Below are positions 11,597 through 20,257 of a stretch of 64,000 nt of DNA, one piece after another (within the stretch, counting starts at the first letter, position 1; each line of letters starts with the position of its first letter). The stretch comes from Pseudomonadota bacterium. GTDB taxonomy: Bacteria; Pseudomonadota; Gammaproteobacteria; Burkholderiales; Methylophilaceae. The position numbers and the translations under genes are program-made. The notes below the pieces were generated by a model, which worked only from the letters and a program-made list of their open reading frames with translations, did not search any database and was not told the origin of the DNA. The stretch covers positions 1-64,000 of the forward strand of contig JAGVMP010000012.1 in NCBI GenBank assembly GCA_020053735.1, given 5' to 3'.

Positions 11597-11920
11597 ATGC
11601 AAACCTTCAACCTGCAACAAGCCGCGGACTTGCTCAAGCTGCACCCTGTGACGTTACAGGGCAAAGCCAAAGCGGGCCTAATTCCGTGCTGCAAAATTGG
11701 ACGCCGATGGGTCTTTATTGAGATTGACCTCATCGAGTACATAAGAGCACAATATCAGTGGCGGGCGTTGCAGGGTGATGGAAAGGAAACACGATGTCAC
11801 TCTACAAACGTAAGGACTCGTCCTCTTGGTGGCTTAAAGTCAGCATCAGTGGACGAACAATACAACGCAGTACTGGGATTAGCGACAAAATCAAAGCCCA
11901 GGAATACCATGACACGTTAA
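11597..11920 (+). CDS. Excisionase-like helix-turn-helix protein
   Basis: Small DNA-binding protein of the MerR-like/excisionase HTH type: the first 60 residues carry the FNLQQAADLLKLHPVTLQ helix pair, then a short beta wing (IPCCKIGRRWVFIEIDLIEY). Such proteins often sit directly before a tyrosine recombinase and bend att DNA or control excision. The 107-residue frame runs 127 bases into the recombinase gene. Residues after about 66 are an out-of-frame reading of the integrase start and look unlike a conserved domain, so this tail is either tolerated overlap or the result of a frameshift that removed an earlier stop. The start at 11597 follows the inverted-repeat cluster. Domain call is fairly firm; the role in excision is inferred from context. 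Confidence 0.75.
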   Translation: MQTFNLQQAADLLKLHPVTLQGKAKAGLIPCCKIGRRWVFIEIDLIEYIRAQYQWRALQGDGKETRCHSTNVRTRPLGGLKSASVDEQYNAVLGLATKSKPRNTMTR

Positions 11921-12816
11921 AAGCGCAGTTGTGGCAGCAAGAAAGGTTAGGGGTTAAACCTAGTCGTTCTTGGCGCGAAGCGGTTGTCCGTTGGCTCACA
12001 GAAACATCAGATAAAGCCACACACAAAGAAGATATACGTAAGCTTGCTTGGATGGATCAATATCTAGGCAATCTAACACTCGATGCCATCAATCAAGATG
12101 TTATCGACCATATCCGAAGTGTGAAACTTAAAGAAGTCTCTAAAGCCACGACCAACCGTTATTTGGCACTGATACGTTCTATTTTAATTCGCTCACGGGA
12201 TGAATGGGAATGGATCGATAAAGTACCAAAGATCAGGCTCTTTAAAGAATCGAATAGTCGTGAAAGGTCATTGAACTTTGACCAAGTGAAAGCATTGATG
12301 CTTGAATTACCAGCGCATCAACGTGAAACCGTGATGTTTGCTTTAGCCACAGGCTTAAGGCAACGTAATGTGTTAGCACTGGAATGGTCACAGATCAATC
12401 TTGCATTGCGTCATGCATGGATACATGCTTCGCAATCTAAGAATCGTAAGCCAATAGCAATACCCTTGAACGACACTGCAATCAATGTGTTGCAGCGTCA
12501 ACTAGGTAAATACGAAACTAGAGTGTTTACTTATGCAGGGAGACCGTTAAAAGCTGCGAACACCAAAGCTTGGGGCAATGCATTAAAACGTGCTGGGATT
12601 ACGGATTTCCGCTGGCATGATTTAAGACATACTTGGGCAACGTGGCAACGGCAAGCAGGCACACCGACGCATGAATTACAACGCTTAGGTGGCTGGAGGA
12701 CAGGAGCAATGGTGGAGCGATACGCACATCTAGCACCTGAACACTTGGCAATTGCAGTGCAACGACTAGATTCGAAATTCGAGGGGTACGATTTGGCTAC
12801 GGTGAACCAGAAATGA
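11794..12816 (+). CDS. Tyrosine recombinase (phage-type integrase)
   Basis: Site-specific recombinase of 340 residues, full length. The N-terminal core-binding part carries a SAM-like helical domain (about 55-150). The catalytic domain has all expected residues: R189 (ATGLR), K219, H275 and R278 in WHDLRHTWA, W301 in place of the second His (a common variant), and nucleophile Y310 in VERYAHLAP. The start ATG at 11794 has AAAGGA 6-7 bases upstream. It overlaps the HTH gene by 127 bases and ends 34 bases before the 3' end of tRNA-Asn, the usual target of such enzymes. It would therefore integrate an element extending leftwards from the tRNA, which could include the RTX and HlyD genes. No degraded catalytic residue, so it may be active. 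Confidence 0.93.
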   Translation: MSLYKRKDSSSWWLKVSISGRTIQRSTGISDKIKAQEYHDTLKAQLWQQERLGVKPSRSWREAVVRWLTETSDKATHKEDIRKLAWMDQYLGNLTLDAINQDVIDHIRSVKLKEVSKATTNRYLALIRSILIRSRDEWEWIDKVPKIRLFKESNSRERSLNFDQVKALMLELPAHQRETVMFALATGLRQRNVLALEWSQINLALRHAWIHASQSKNRKPIAIPLNDTAINVLQRQLGKYETRVFTYAGRPLKAANTKAWGNALKRAGITDFRWHDLRHTWATWQRQAGTPTHELQRLGGWRTGAMVERYAHLAPEHLAIAVQRLDSKFEGYDLATVNQK

Positions 12817-12844
12817 AAAAGCCTTACATTGCTGCAAGGCTTTT
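12817..12844. terminator. Bidirectional terminator between integrase and tRNA-Asn
   Basis: AAAAGCCTT (12817-12825) pairs perfectly with AAGGCTTTT (12836-12844) around a 10-base loop, giving an A-tract/T-tract hairpin readable from both strands. It lies between the convergent integrase and tRNA. Confidence 0.8.
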
Positions 12845-12850
12845 AAAATA

Positions 12851-12926
12851 TGGCTCCTCGACCTGGGCTCGAACCAGGGACACACGGATTAACAGTCCGT
12901 TGCTCTACCGGCTGAGCTATCGAGGA
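12851..12926 (-). tRNA. tRNA-Asn (anticodon GUU)
   Basis: 76 bases on the minus strand, with the CCA end encoded. The acceptor stem TCCTCGA/TCGAGGA, a D arm with AGCTCAG...GGTAGAGC, anticodon stem ACGGA/TCCGT around CTGTTAA (anticodon GTT), and the T arm CCTGG-TTCGAGC-CCAGG are all intact. Its 3' end faces the integrase, so the 3' half is the probable attachment core. I saw no second copy of the 3' end elsewhere in the window, so the other end of the element would be beyond the left edge. Confidence 0.97.
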
Positions 12927-12950
12927 ATCGGTAGGACTTGTGAAGGCGTG

Positions 12951-12979
12951 ATAATACTGGCTTAGCGCTTTTTGGTCAA
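12951..12979 (-). promoter_or_regulatory. Promoter of tRNA-Asn
   Basis: On the minus strand TTGACC (12979-12974) is separated by exactly 17 bases from TATTAT (12956-12951), a near-consensus sigma-70 promoter. Transcription would start about 18 bases before the tRNA 5' end at 12926. Confidence 0.8.
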
Positions 12980-13006
12980 TCGTTACGATGTATAATTTAA
13001 GCCTAA

Positions 13007-14374
13007 ATGATGAAAAATTCTAAAAAATTACTAATTGGTACAGCCGTTATTGTGGGCTTGCTGCTGATTTTGCCTTTTCTAATCCCTATGCAGACATATT
13101 TGCAAAAGGCAGAAGCTCTGGCAAGTGAGAAACTGGGTGTGCCTGTCGCTATTAGCTCTGCTAATTTACTCTTAATACCTAGCCCACGCCTTAAGTTGAA
13201 TGGTATTGTAGTTGGCAAACATCAAGAGCTAAAAGTCGAGAAATTGGTGGTCATTCCAACCATTAGCTCGTTGTTCTCTACATACAAAACGCTTGATTTA
13301 AAGATTAGCAAACCTGTTATTAATAAAACGGCATTAGAAATTGTTTCTGCCTTATCTGCTAAAAAACCAGATAATAATGAGCCAACAAGTGTTCGTGTGC
13401 GGCATGTCACAATTGATGAAATGCAGCTAGTTTGGCCAGATGCAAAATATCCCATCATGAATGCTGAGGCAACGTTGACAGAGGCCTATAAATTAGAATC
13501 TGCGACCTTAGAAACCATTGACGGTAAGCTTGAGGCTAAGGTGACACCTAAAGAAACCCCTAATGACAATGAACAACTCATCATTGTTAAGGCTAATAAA
13601 TGGACGCTGCCAGTAGGTTTGCCTCTGTTGATTGATACGGCCAAGCTTGAAATGCACCTTAAAGGTAGCAGGTTGGAGATTCCCAATATTGATATAGCAC
13701 TTTATGGTGGAAAATTAACGGGTGATGCGGTGTTAACTTGGCCAGAAAATAAGGGAGTGACGTCTTGGCGCATGAATGGCAAATTAGCAATTGCTAATTT
13801 AGCGGTTAAAGAACCAAGTAGCTTAGTGAGCAAATCGGTTTATTTAAGTGGCAATTTATATGGTAATGGTAATTTCTCTTCTAAAACAAACCATGTTGGT
13901 CAGCTAACTGATAACTTGCGTGCAGATTTTAAATTTAAAGTGAATAATGGTGTGCTACATGGCTTGGATTTAGTAAAAGTAGCAAGTCTACTGTTAAAGC
14001 AAAATCAAAGCGGTGGCGAAACCCAGTTTGATGAATTCTCAGGCTTGTTAAAAGTATCTGGCAAGCAATATCACATACAAAACCTTGAAATAAGCTCTGG
14101 CTTGTTGGCAGCAGCAGGGCAGGTGAAAGTGAAGCCAAATAAAACATTAGATGGCGTTGTGGCAGTGGACGTGAAAAATAGCATGGGTTTGACTGAGATT
14201 CCGTTGGTTGTTTCGGGCACTGTGAGTAAACCTGAGGTGTTTCCCTCAAAAGTCGCTTTAGCTGGGGCCGTTGCGGGCACTGCAGTTTTAGGGCCAGGGG
14301 TTGGTACCAGTATTGGTATAAAAGCAGCTGGTGCGCTAGATAAGGTTAAAGGCTTGTTCAATGATGATAAATAA
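13007..14374 (+). CDS. AsmA-family envelope protein
   Basis: 455-residue protein anchored by one N-terminal helix (about residues 8-28), the rest periplasmic. AsmA-type features: an N-terminal segment with VPVAISSANLLLIPSPRLKL, repeated beta strands, and a C-terminal part (LRADFKFKVNNGVLHGLDL, then the LEISSGLLAAAGQVKV stretch) like the AsmA C-terminal domain. Relatives act in outer-membrane assembly or lipid transport between membranes; the exact substrate is unknown. Two Met codons, 13007 and 13010, could start it and neither has a clear ribosome-binding site. A perfect TATAAT at 12991-12996 ends only 10 bases before the ATG, so a leaderless message is possible. It stands alone between tRNA-Asn and the DUF421 gene 49 bases downstream. 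Confidence 0.8.
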   Translation: MMKNSKKLLIGTAVIVGLLLILPFLIPMQTYLQKAEALASEKLGVPVAISSANLLLIPSPRLKLNGIVVGKHQELKVEKLVVIPTISSLFSTYKTLDLKISKPVINKTALEIVSALSAKKPDNNEPTSVRVRHVTIDEMQLVWPDAKYPIMNAEATLTEAYKLESATLETIDGKLEAKVTPKETPNDNEQLIIVKANKWTLPVGLPLLIDTAKLEMHLKGSRLEIPNIDIALYGGKLTGDAVLTWPENKGVTSWRMNGKLAIANLAVKEPSSLVSKSVYLSGNLYGNGNFSSKTNHVGQLTDNLRADFKFKVNNGVLHGLDLVKVASLLLKQNQSGGETQFDEFSGLLKVSGKQYHIQNLEISSGLLAAAGQVKVKPNKTLDGVVAVDVKNSMGLTEIPLVVSGTVSKPEVFPSKVALAGAVAGTAVLGPGVGTSIGIKAAGALDKVKGLFNDDK

Positions 14375-14423
14375 CTCGTTAAGTTATCTTGTGAGCGCTG
14401 TTAATTCAAGAAAGTAGGTTGCC

Positions 14424-14894
14424 ATGTTAGATATGTCTGTTCCCTGGTGGGAACTGATTGTAAGAGGCTTGGTGGTGTATGTATTTTTGATTGCATTGTT
14501 GCGCCTGACGGGAAAGCGACAAATTGGCCAGCTTTCACCCTTCGATTTAGTACTGTTACTGATACTTTCAAATGCAGTTCAAAACTCAATGAATGCGGGA
14601 GATAATTCATTGGTCGGTGGCTTGATATTGGCCACTACATTAGTGGTGGTTAATTATATCGTTGGGCTAATTACATTTAAAAGTAAGAAACTTGAAAAAA
14701 TTATTGAGGGCAGACCGCAAGTGCTTATTCACAATGGTAAGTTGTTTGAGGATGTGATGAATCAGGCAAAACTAACAAGAGACGAGTTAGATTCTACCTT
14801 GCGGCAATCGGGTTATTTTGAAATAAAAGAAGTGAAACTCGCTATATTGGAAAATAACGGTAGTGTGAGTGTGCAAGGCTACGAAAAGGCCTAA
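14424..14894 (+). CDS. YetF/DUF421-family membrane protein
   Basis: 156-residue inner-membrane protein with three N-terminal helices (about 10-25, 38-55, 60-80) and a cytoplasmic alpha/beta domain. Diagnostic family words are present: LLRLTGKRQIGQLSPFDLVLL near residues 25-45, EGRPQVLIHNGKL near 95-107, and LTRDELDSTLRQSGYFEI near 117-134. The biochemical role of the family is not established; Bacillus members are linked to spores and envelope. The ATG at 14424 is preceded by AGTAGG. The gene is followed by a strong terminator and converges with the aminotransferase gene. Family call is firm, function unknown. Confidence 0.85.
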   Translation: MLDMSVPWWELIVRGLVVYVFLIALLRLTGKRQIGQLSPFDLVLLLILSNAVQNSMNAGDNSLVGGLILATTLVVVNYIVGLITFKSKKLEKIIEGRPQVLIHNGKLFEDVMNQAKLTRDELDSTLRQSGYFEIKEVKLAILENNGSVSVQGYEKA

Positions 14895-14914
14895 CTTGAC
14901 TGACTCATAATTAA

Positions 14915-14939
14915 AAAAGGCGCTTTAGAGGCGCTTTTT
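14915..14939. terminator. Terminator between convergent genes
   Basis: AAAAGGCGC (14915-14923) pairs with GCGCTTTTT (14931-14939), including one G-T wobble, around a 7-base loop. A-run and T-run flanks allow use by both the DUF421 gene and the minus-strand aminotransferase. Confidence 0.75.
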
Positions 14940-14962
14940 ATTGCCATTTTAACGTTAACGAT

Positions 14963-16201
14963 TTAATTGAGTGCTTTTTCAATACGATCCAATGCATTGC
15001 GTAGATTATCCATTGAAGTAGCAAATGAAATGCGGAAATAACCTTCAGCACCAAATGCGCTGCCTGGCACTACCGCTACATCAAAGCTTTCTAACAAGTA
15101 CTCAGCTAACGCCATATCTGTAGCGACTGCAATTTTGCCTGCTTTATGTAGCCTAGCAATGGCTGCCCGTGCGTCTGGGAAAGCGTAAAACGCACCGCCT
15201 GCCATCAGGCAGCTTAAGCCAGACATGCTGTTGAATCTGTCCACAACGTATTTATGGCGCTCTTTAAACGCCTTTACCATGGGCTTAATGCACTCTTGCG
15301 AGCCAGTCAGTGCGGCCACTGCCGCGTGTTGCGAGATAGAAGTGGCGTTGCTGGTAGATTGGCTTTGCAAAATTTCCATGGCTTTAATAATATAAGCTGG
15401 ACCTGCAGCATAGCCTATGCGCCAACCTGTCATGGAATAGGCCTTAGAAACTCCGTTAAGCACGACACAACGGTCTTTTAGCGCGGGGGCAGCGTTGAGT
15501 ATGTTGTAAAATTTTTCACCTGTTAAATTGACGTGTTCATACATATCATCAGTGGCAACTAGAATATGTGGGTGTTTCAGTAAGACCTCGCCCAAAGCTT
15601 GCAACTCAGCCAAGTTATAAACTGCGCCAGTTGGGTTGGATGGCGAATTGAGCATGACAATTTTGGTTTTTGTTGTAATCGCCGCTTCTAATTGGGCGGG
15701 CAGCAGCTTAAAACCTTGCTCAATACCGCAATCGATAATGACTGGCACTGCCTCTGCCACCATCGCGATATCGGCGTAACTTACCCAATAAGGCGCAGGA
15801 ACAATGACTTCATCACCTTTATTGAGTACTGCTAAACACAAATTAAAGATGGTTTGCTTGCCACCCACACCTACAATCACTTCATTGGTGCTGTAATCAA
15901 AGCCGTTTTCAGTTTTAAATTTGTTCACAATGGCTTGTTTAAGCGCAGGGATGCCGCTGACAGGCGTGTATTTGGTGTAGCCTGCATTTATTGCAGCAAT
16001 GGCCGCATCTTTAATGTGTTGTGGTGTGTCAAAATCTGGCTCGCCCGCCGCCAAGCCAATAATGGGGCGGCCTTCAGCCTTGTATTTACCAGCTTTTGCG
16101 GTAATGGCGAGGGTGGGAGATTCTTTAATGGCTTGAACGCGCTGCGATAATACTTCACCAGGTAACATTGAACTGTTTGACAAAATGCACTTTCCTAACA
16201 T
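14963..16201 (-). CDS. aspC: Aspartate aminotransferase, PLP-dependent class I
   Basis: Transfers the amino group between aspartate and 2-oxoglutarate (oxaloacetate/glutamate) in the cytoplasm. 412 residues, the length of the bacterial class I gamma subgroup. Visible motifs: GLAAGEPDFDTPQHIKDAA near 49-67, YTPVSGIPALKQAI, VIVPAPYWVSY, the SPSNPTGAVY cofactor-site segment, and the Schiff-base lysine in NGVSKAYSMTGWRIGY, with a C-terminal RISFATS arginine. The first ATG (16201) has AAGG five bases upstream; a TTG at codon 7 and an ATG at codon 12 are alternative starts and would align better with the common MxLSQRVQAIKPSPT beginning. Monocistronic, between two terminators. A closely related prephenate or arogenate aminotransferase activity cannot be excluded. 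Confidence 0.9.
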   Translation of the reverse strand: MLGKCILSNSSMLPGEVLSQRVQAIKESPTLAITAKAGKYKAEGRPIIGLAAGEPDFDTPQHIKDAAIAAINAGYTKYTPVSGIPALKQAIVNKFKTENGFDYSTNEVIVGVGGKQTIFNLCLAVLNKGDEVIVPAPYWVSYADIAMVAEAVPVIIDCGIEQGFKLLPAQLEAAITTKTKIVMLNSPSNPTGAVYNLAELQALGEVLLKHPHILVATDDMYEHVNLTGEKFYNILNAAPALKDRCVVLNGVSKAYSMTGWRIGYAAGPAYIIKAMEILQSQSTSNATSISQHAAVAALTGSQECIKPMVKAFKERHKYVVDRFNSMSGLSCLMAGGAFYAFPDARAAIARLHKAGKIAVATDMALAEYLLESFDVAVVPGSAFGAEGYFRISFATSMDNLRNALDRIEKALN

Positions 16202-16324
16202 TTAGCCTTAAGTAGGCATGAATGAATACTAAAACAAATAATAGCCGACATTTTACGCATAAAAACGATACTTAGGAATATGTCGCGTGGGAATATACTA
16301 CTTGTAAGGAATTGCAATAAAAAA

Positions 16325-16340
16325 GGCCTCATAGGAGGCC
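16325..16340 (-). terminator. Terminator of the protease gene
   Basis: GGCCTC-ATAG-GAGGCC is a perfect 6-bp stem. Read on the minus strand it is followed by six Ts, 23 bases after the protease stop codon. A T-run also follows on the plus strand. Confidence 0.85.
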
Positions 16341-16362
16341 ATTTTTTGCGTGAATTTAAAGC

Positions 16363-17388
16363 TTAGCAGGCTTTGTCGCAACCTAATAAGTCGCTATATT
16401 CTAGCGCAGCTTGTGCGTTAATATCAGCAATCGCCAGCTGAATACGGTGCATTTCAGCCGTGTCCCCAAGCGCTTTGGCAATAGCACCAAGCCGCATCAT
16501 GGCTTCAAAATTTCCAGCATCTACAATAATAGATTGTTTGTAAGCTGCTTGGGCTGCTTCATTTTTCCCAGAGTTTTGTAAACCTAAACCCAGTGCATAC
16601 CAAGCCTCGGTACTTTTTGGGTCGGCTATAGTCCATTTTTCAGCCACTTGTACCAGTTTCGGCCAGTCGTAGCGTGATTCTGGAACAGCAGCTTGCATGT
16701 AGAAAGGTTTTTTATCTTCGTCTTCCTCCCATAGCGCCTTGCCGCTAATAGGGAAAACACGGGTTTCTGGCTGTTTATCTAGCGCTTCTAGCCACTCTAC
16801 AGGCAAAGCAAAGTGAATGCTACCGCCTTTGCCTGTGGTTTTAAAGGTATTAATACCAACCAAATTGCCATCTAAATCAAATAAACCGCTGCCGCTGGCG
16901 CCTAATGAAAATTTGGCGTTAGTGCGAATAACGTTGGCACCATTATCGTTGTATAACCCTTTGATGCTACCAGTTGAGGTGAGTGGGGCAGGTACACCGT
17001 TAGAGTGTCCGATGCCCGCAACTTCTTGGCCGCGCTTAAGGGTAGTGCTTTTGCCAAATTTAGCTGGTTTTAGTGGTAAGCCTTCAGTGGTCACAATACA
17101 CAAGTCATGCCATGCATCTATTTTGACCGTGTTGATGTTGTAAGTCTCTTCGCCGCGCGATATCCAGGGTTGTTTGGTGCTACGCAGCACGTGGCAATTG
17201 GTGATGACTTTATCTTGGCCAATCACCACGCCAGAACCATAAGCCAAGCCACCATTGGTGTTGTAGCCGCGTATCATCACCACGCTAAAATACGATTGAA
17301 TAAGTGCCTCTTTGTCGTAGGCAAAAGTTGGGGTGGAGCCAAACAAGAGTGAACTTGCTATGGCGGTAGCTACTAGGATAGCGCGCAT
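16363..17388 (-). CDS. Secreted trypsin-like serine protease with TPR tail
   Basis: 341 residues with an N-terminal signal peptide (cleavage likely after TPTFA, residue 23), so periplasmic or secreted. The protease domain has the catalytic triad His66 (ITNCHVL), Asp95 (WHDLCIV) and Ser165 (GASGSGL), and the VGINTF strand that closes HtrA-like folds. Unlike DegP/DegS it has no PDZ domain; instead residues about 225-325 form tetratricopeptide-like helix pairs (STEAWYALGLGLQNSGKNEAA, NFEAMMRLGAIAKALGDTAEM). It ends in two cysteines (LLGCDKAC) that may form a disulfide. A good promoter lies at 17432-17459. Divergent from uvrB. Substrate unknown. Confidence 0.85.
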   Translation of the reverse strand: MRAILVATAIASSLLFGSTPTFAYDKEALIQSYFSVVMIRGYNTNGGLAYGSGVVIGQDKVITNCHVLRSTKQPWISRGEETYNINTVKIDAWHDLCIVTTEGLPLKPAKFGKSTTLKRGQEVAGIGHSNGVPAPLTSTGSIKGLYNDNGANVIRTNAKFSLGASGSGLFDLDGNLVGINTFKTTGKGGSIHFALPVEWLEALDKQPETRVFPISGKALWEEDEDKKPFYMQAAVPESRYDWPKLVQVAEKWTIADPKSTEAWYALGLGLQNSGKNEAAQAAYKQSIIVDAGNFEAMMRLGAIAKALGDTAEMHRIQLAIADINAQAALEYSDLLGCDKAC

Positions 17389-17431
17389 GATAGACCTTGA
17401 ATAATATTAATTATTTAAACTTGATTGACAG

Positions 17432-17459
17432 ACTATAACTAATACGCAAAAGTTCGCAA
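17432..17459 (-). promoter_or_regulatory. Promoter of the serine protease gene
   Basis: Minus-strand TTGCGA (17459-17454), 16-base spacer, TATAGT (17437-17432). Transcription would start near 17425, giving a leader of about 37 bases before the ATG at 17388. Confidence 0.55.
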
Positions 17460-17554
17460 TTCAGATTCAGTTATATTCTTTGCTTTAACCATTCTGTAAA
17501 AACAATTAAAACAAAGCCTGTTAAAATCACTGGTTATTCATTAAGTTAAAGCTT

Positions 17555-19591
17555 ATGTTCGTTACCTTTCCAAACAGTAAATACCAGTTGTTCCAACCGT
17601 TTCCACCAGCGGGCGACCAACCAGCGGCAATAGAGAAGTTAACAGCCGGTATTGAGGCTGGCATGCAGTTTCAAACCTTACTGGGCGTCACTGGCAGCGG
17701 CAAAACTTTCACTATGGCCAATGTCATCGCACGCACGGGTAAGCCAGCGATTGTGATGGCGCCCAATAAAACGTTGGCAGCACAGCTTTACTCAGAGTTT
17801 CGTGAGTTTTTCCCCAATAACTCGGTGGAATATTTTGTTAGCTACTACGATTATTATCAGCCAGAAGCGTATGTACCATCGCGCGATTTGTTTATTGAGA
17901 AAGATTCCAGCATTAATGAGCACATTGAGCAGATGCGGCTTTCAGCCACCAAGGCCTTGTTAGAGCGCGAAGACAGTATTATTGTGGCCTCAGTATCGGC
18001 CATTTACGGGATTGGCGACCCAAGTGATTACCACGGCATGGTGCTGCACTTAAAGCAGGGCGATAAAATGAGTCAAAAAGAGGCGATTTTACGCCTCATC
18101 GGCATGCAGTATGATCGCAACGATTTTGACTTTAGTCGAGGCTGTTTTCGGGTGCGTGGTGATGTGATTGATGTGTTTCCGGCCGAAAATAATGAGACTG
18201 CAGTGCGGGTAAGTTTGTTTGATGACGAAGTAGAAAGCATCACTTTATTTGATCCGTTAACAGGACAAATATTCAATAAAATTCAAAGATTTACGATATA
18301 TCCTTCAAGTCATTACGTAACATCGCGTGAGACGACAATCAAGGCGATGGAAAAGATAAAAGTAGAGTTGCGCGACCGTGTTGCCCAATATATTAGTGAA
18401 AACAAATTAGTTGAAGCACAGCGTATTGAGCAGAGAACAAGATTTGATTTAGAAATGCTCAACGAAATAGGTTTTTGCAAAGGTATCGAAAATTACTCAC
18501 GCCATCTTTCTGGTCGTAACCCGGGCGACCCTCCACCGACGCTGATTGATTATCTGCCCGATAGTGCGCTGATGATTATTGACGAAAGCCATGTCACCGT
18601 GCCGCAAATTGGCGGTATGTATAAAGGCGACTGGTCGCGCAAAACCAATTTAGTGGATTATGGCTGGCGGCTACCTTCTGCGCTGGATAACCGTCCGCTT
18701 AAATTTGAGGAGTTTGAGCGCATTATGCGCCAAACCGTATTTATCTCTGCCACGCCTGCCGAATACGAAAAAAATCACCAACAACAAGTGGTGGAAATGA
18801 TTGCACGGCCAACCGGCTTGATAGATCCCGAGATTATCGTTAAGCCTGCTGACACGCAAGTCGATGATTTATTGGGTGAAATTAAAAAGCGCGTGGCAGT
18901 GCAAGAACGCGTATTGGCAACCACCTTAACCAAGCGCATGGCAGAAGATTTAACTGACTACTTGGCGGAACATGGCGTCAAAGTGCGTTATTTACACTCC
19001 GATATTGACACGGTGGAACGCGTTGAGATTATCCGCGACTTAAGGCTGGGCGAATTTGACGTTCTGGTGGGGATTAACTTATTGCGTGAAGGCCTAGATA
19101 TTCCGGAAGTCTCCTTGGTGGCAGTTTTAGATGCGGATAAAGAAGGTTTTTTACGCAGTGAGCGCAGCTTAATTCAAACTGCAGGCCGCGCAGCACGCAA
19201 TTTAAATGGAAGCGTGATTTTTTACGGCAATCGCATTACGCGCAGCATGGGTTTGGCGATTGACGAAACCAATAGAAGAAGAAAAGTACAAATTGCATTT
19301 AACGAAGCCAATGGTATTACCCCGAAAGGCATTATAAAGGGGGTAAAAGACATGATAGACGGCGTGTATGATGTGGAAGAGGGCAAACGTGAGCGCAAAG
19401 CGGCGCAAGAGCAAGCCAATTATGAAAGCCTGAGCGAAAAACAAATTGCTAAAGAAATGAAGCGCCTAGAAAAGACCATGCACGATGCTGCCAAAAACTT
19501 GGAGTTTGAAAAAGCGGCCGATTTCAGGGACCAGCTGAAGAAACTGAAAGCCAAGTTTTATGGTGCCGACATTCCCGATTTAAATGCATAA
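17555..19591 (+). CDS. uvrB: UvrABC excinuclease subunit B
   Basis: DNA-damage recognition helicase of nucleotide excision repair; takes DNA from UvrA and recruits UvrC. 678 residues, full length. Walker A GVTGSGKT at 44-51, the damage-probing beta-hairpin [12 protein letters not shown] near 97-108, DESH Walker B, helicase motif TAGRAARN, and the C-terminal UVR motif ([17 protein letters not shown], about 645-662) that contacts UvrC. The ATG at 17555 starts the usual [20 protein letters not shown]-like beginning. Divergent from the protease gene, 166 bases apart. A partial LexA-like CTGT...CTGG is present before it but does not fit the consensus, so SOS control is not supported. A repeat-type terminator follows. 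Confidence 0.97.
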   Translation: MFVTFPNSKYQLFQPFPPAGDQPAAIEKLTAGIEAGMQFQTLLGVTGSGKTFTMANVIARTGKPAIVMAPNKTLAAQLYSEFREFFPNNSVEYFVSYYDYYQPEAYVPSRDLFIEKDSSINEHIEQMRLSATKALLEREDSIIVASVSAIYGIGDPSDYHGMVLHLKQGDKMSQKEAILRLIGMQYDRNDFDFSRGCFRVRGDVIDVFPAENNETAVRVSLFDDEVESITLFDPLTGQIFNKIQRFTIYPSSHYVTSRETTIKAMEKIKVELRDRVAQYISENKLVEAQRIEQRTRFDLEMLNEIGFCKGIENYSRHLSGRNPGDPPPTLIDYLPDSALMIIDESHVTVPQIGGMYKGDWSRKTNLVDYGWRLPSALDNRPLKFEEFERIMRQTVFISATPAEYEKNHQQQVVEMIARPTGLIDPEIIVKPADTQVDDLLGEIKKRVAVQERVLATTLTKRMAEDLTDYLAEHGVKVRYLHSDIDTVERVEIIRDLRLGEFDVLVGINLLREGLDIPEVSLVAVLDADKEGFLRSERSLIQTAGRAARNLNGSVIFYGNRITRSMGLAIDETNRRRKVQIAFNEANGITPKGIIKGVKDMIDGVYDVEEGKRERKAAQEQANYESLSEKQIAKEMKRLEKTMHDAAKNLEFEKAADFRDQLKKLKAKFYGADIPDLNA

Positions 19592-19634
19592 TTTGTGTGA
19601 AATGCGTGGTTTAATTTAAACCAATCAAATCGTA

Positions 19635-19669
19635 GCCCTGCAAGCCGCATGGATACTGGCCTGCAGGGC
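19635..19669. repeat. 35-bp palindromic repeat serving as uvrB terminator (copy A)
   Basis: GCCCTGCA and TGCAGGGC arms enclose 19 bases with an inner GCC/GGC pair, followed by AATAATTTTTT. The reverse complement matches the copy at 26556-26590 at most positions, so this is one of a dispersed family of REP-like elements rather than a lone terminator. Confidence 0.75.
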
Positions 19670-19702
19670 AATAATTTTTTATCGTAATTTTTAGGAAACA
19701 AT

Positions 19703-20164
19703 ATGCAAACTGCTATTCATGGTGTCAGCAACGCATCCGAGGTAATACAACTGGCCATTGCGCCGGTTTTTTTATTGATGGGTGTGAGTGCACTTTTAGG
19801 CGTGTTAACTGGTCGATTGGGTCGCGTGGTGGACCGCTTTCGTGCGTTAAATGAAAAATGCGAATCGCCACAAGCACAAGCCGAAAACCCAAGTTGTGCT
19901 AACTACAGTAAAGAGCTGTATATTCTATCGTGCCGTGCCAATTGGGTGCAGTGGGCGATTATGCTCTCCACATTGTCATTACTCATGATTGCGCTGGTGA
20001 TTGGCACATTGTTTTTAGGTTCTGCCATCAATTGGGACTCGTCATGGTTGGTGTCGCTACTATTTATTTTTGCGATGCTCAGTCTAATTATAGGTTTGGG
20101 CTGTTTTTTGCGTGAGATTTATTTATCTAAGCACACCTTTGAGTTAACTATTAATAAAAGATAA
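19703..20164 (+). CDS. DUF2721-family membrane protein
   Basis: 153 residues with three membrane helices: about 18-38 (APVFLLMGVSALLGVLTGRL), 80-104 and 112-135. The RLGRVVDRFRALNEK stretch after the first helix is typical of DUF2721 proteins, short integral membrane proteins of unknown function. A good ribosome-binding site (TAGGAAACA) precedes the ATG at 19703. It sits alone between the uvrB repeat-terminator and a perfect terminator at 20206, converging with rne. Confidence 0.8.
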   Translation: MQTAIHGVSNASEVIQLAIAPVFLLMGVSALLGVLTGRLGRVVDRFRALNEKCESPQAQAENPSCANYSKELYILSCRANWVQWAIMLSTLSLLMIALVIGTLFLGSAINWDSSWLVSLLFIFAMLSLIIGLGCFLREIYLSKHTFELTINKR

Positions 20165-20205
20165 TGCCTTGTTGCTGTTTATTGGTGGTGTAGTGATTAA
20201 ATATT

Positions 20206-20233
20206 AAAAAGCCTGATTTAAATCAGGCTTTTT
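20206..20233. terminator. Perfect 28-bp palindromic terminator
   Basis: AAAAAGCCTGATTT followed directly by its reverse complement. A-run on the left and T-run on the right serve both the plus-strand DUF2721 gene and the minus-strand rne gene. Confidence 0.9.
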
Positions 20234-20257
20234 AATATCATTCAGGTGAAGCTAAGG

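Noticed and set aside
12972-12996. Conventional promoter for the AsmA gene using TTGGTC and TATAAT
   Set aside because: The spacing is only 14 bases and the TTGGTC overlaps the opposite-strand -35 of tRNA-Asn; only the TATAAT itself is noted.
17518-17536. LexA-like box before uvrB (CTGTTAAAATCACTGG)
   Set aside because: Only the left half-site fits; the right half is CTGG instead of ACAG, so SOS control is not supported.
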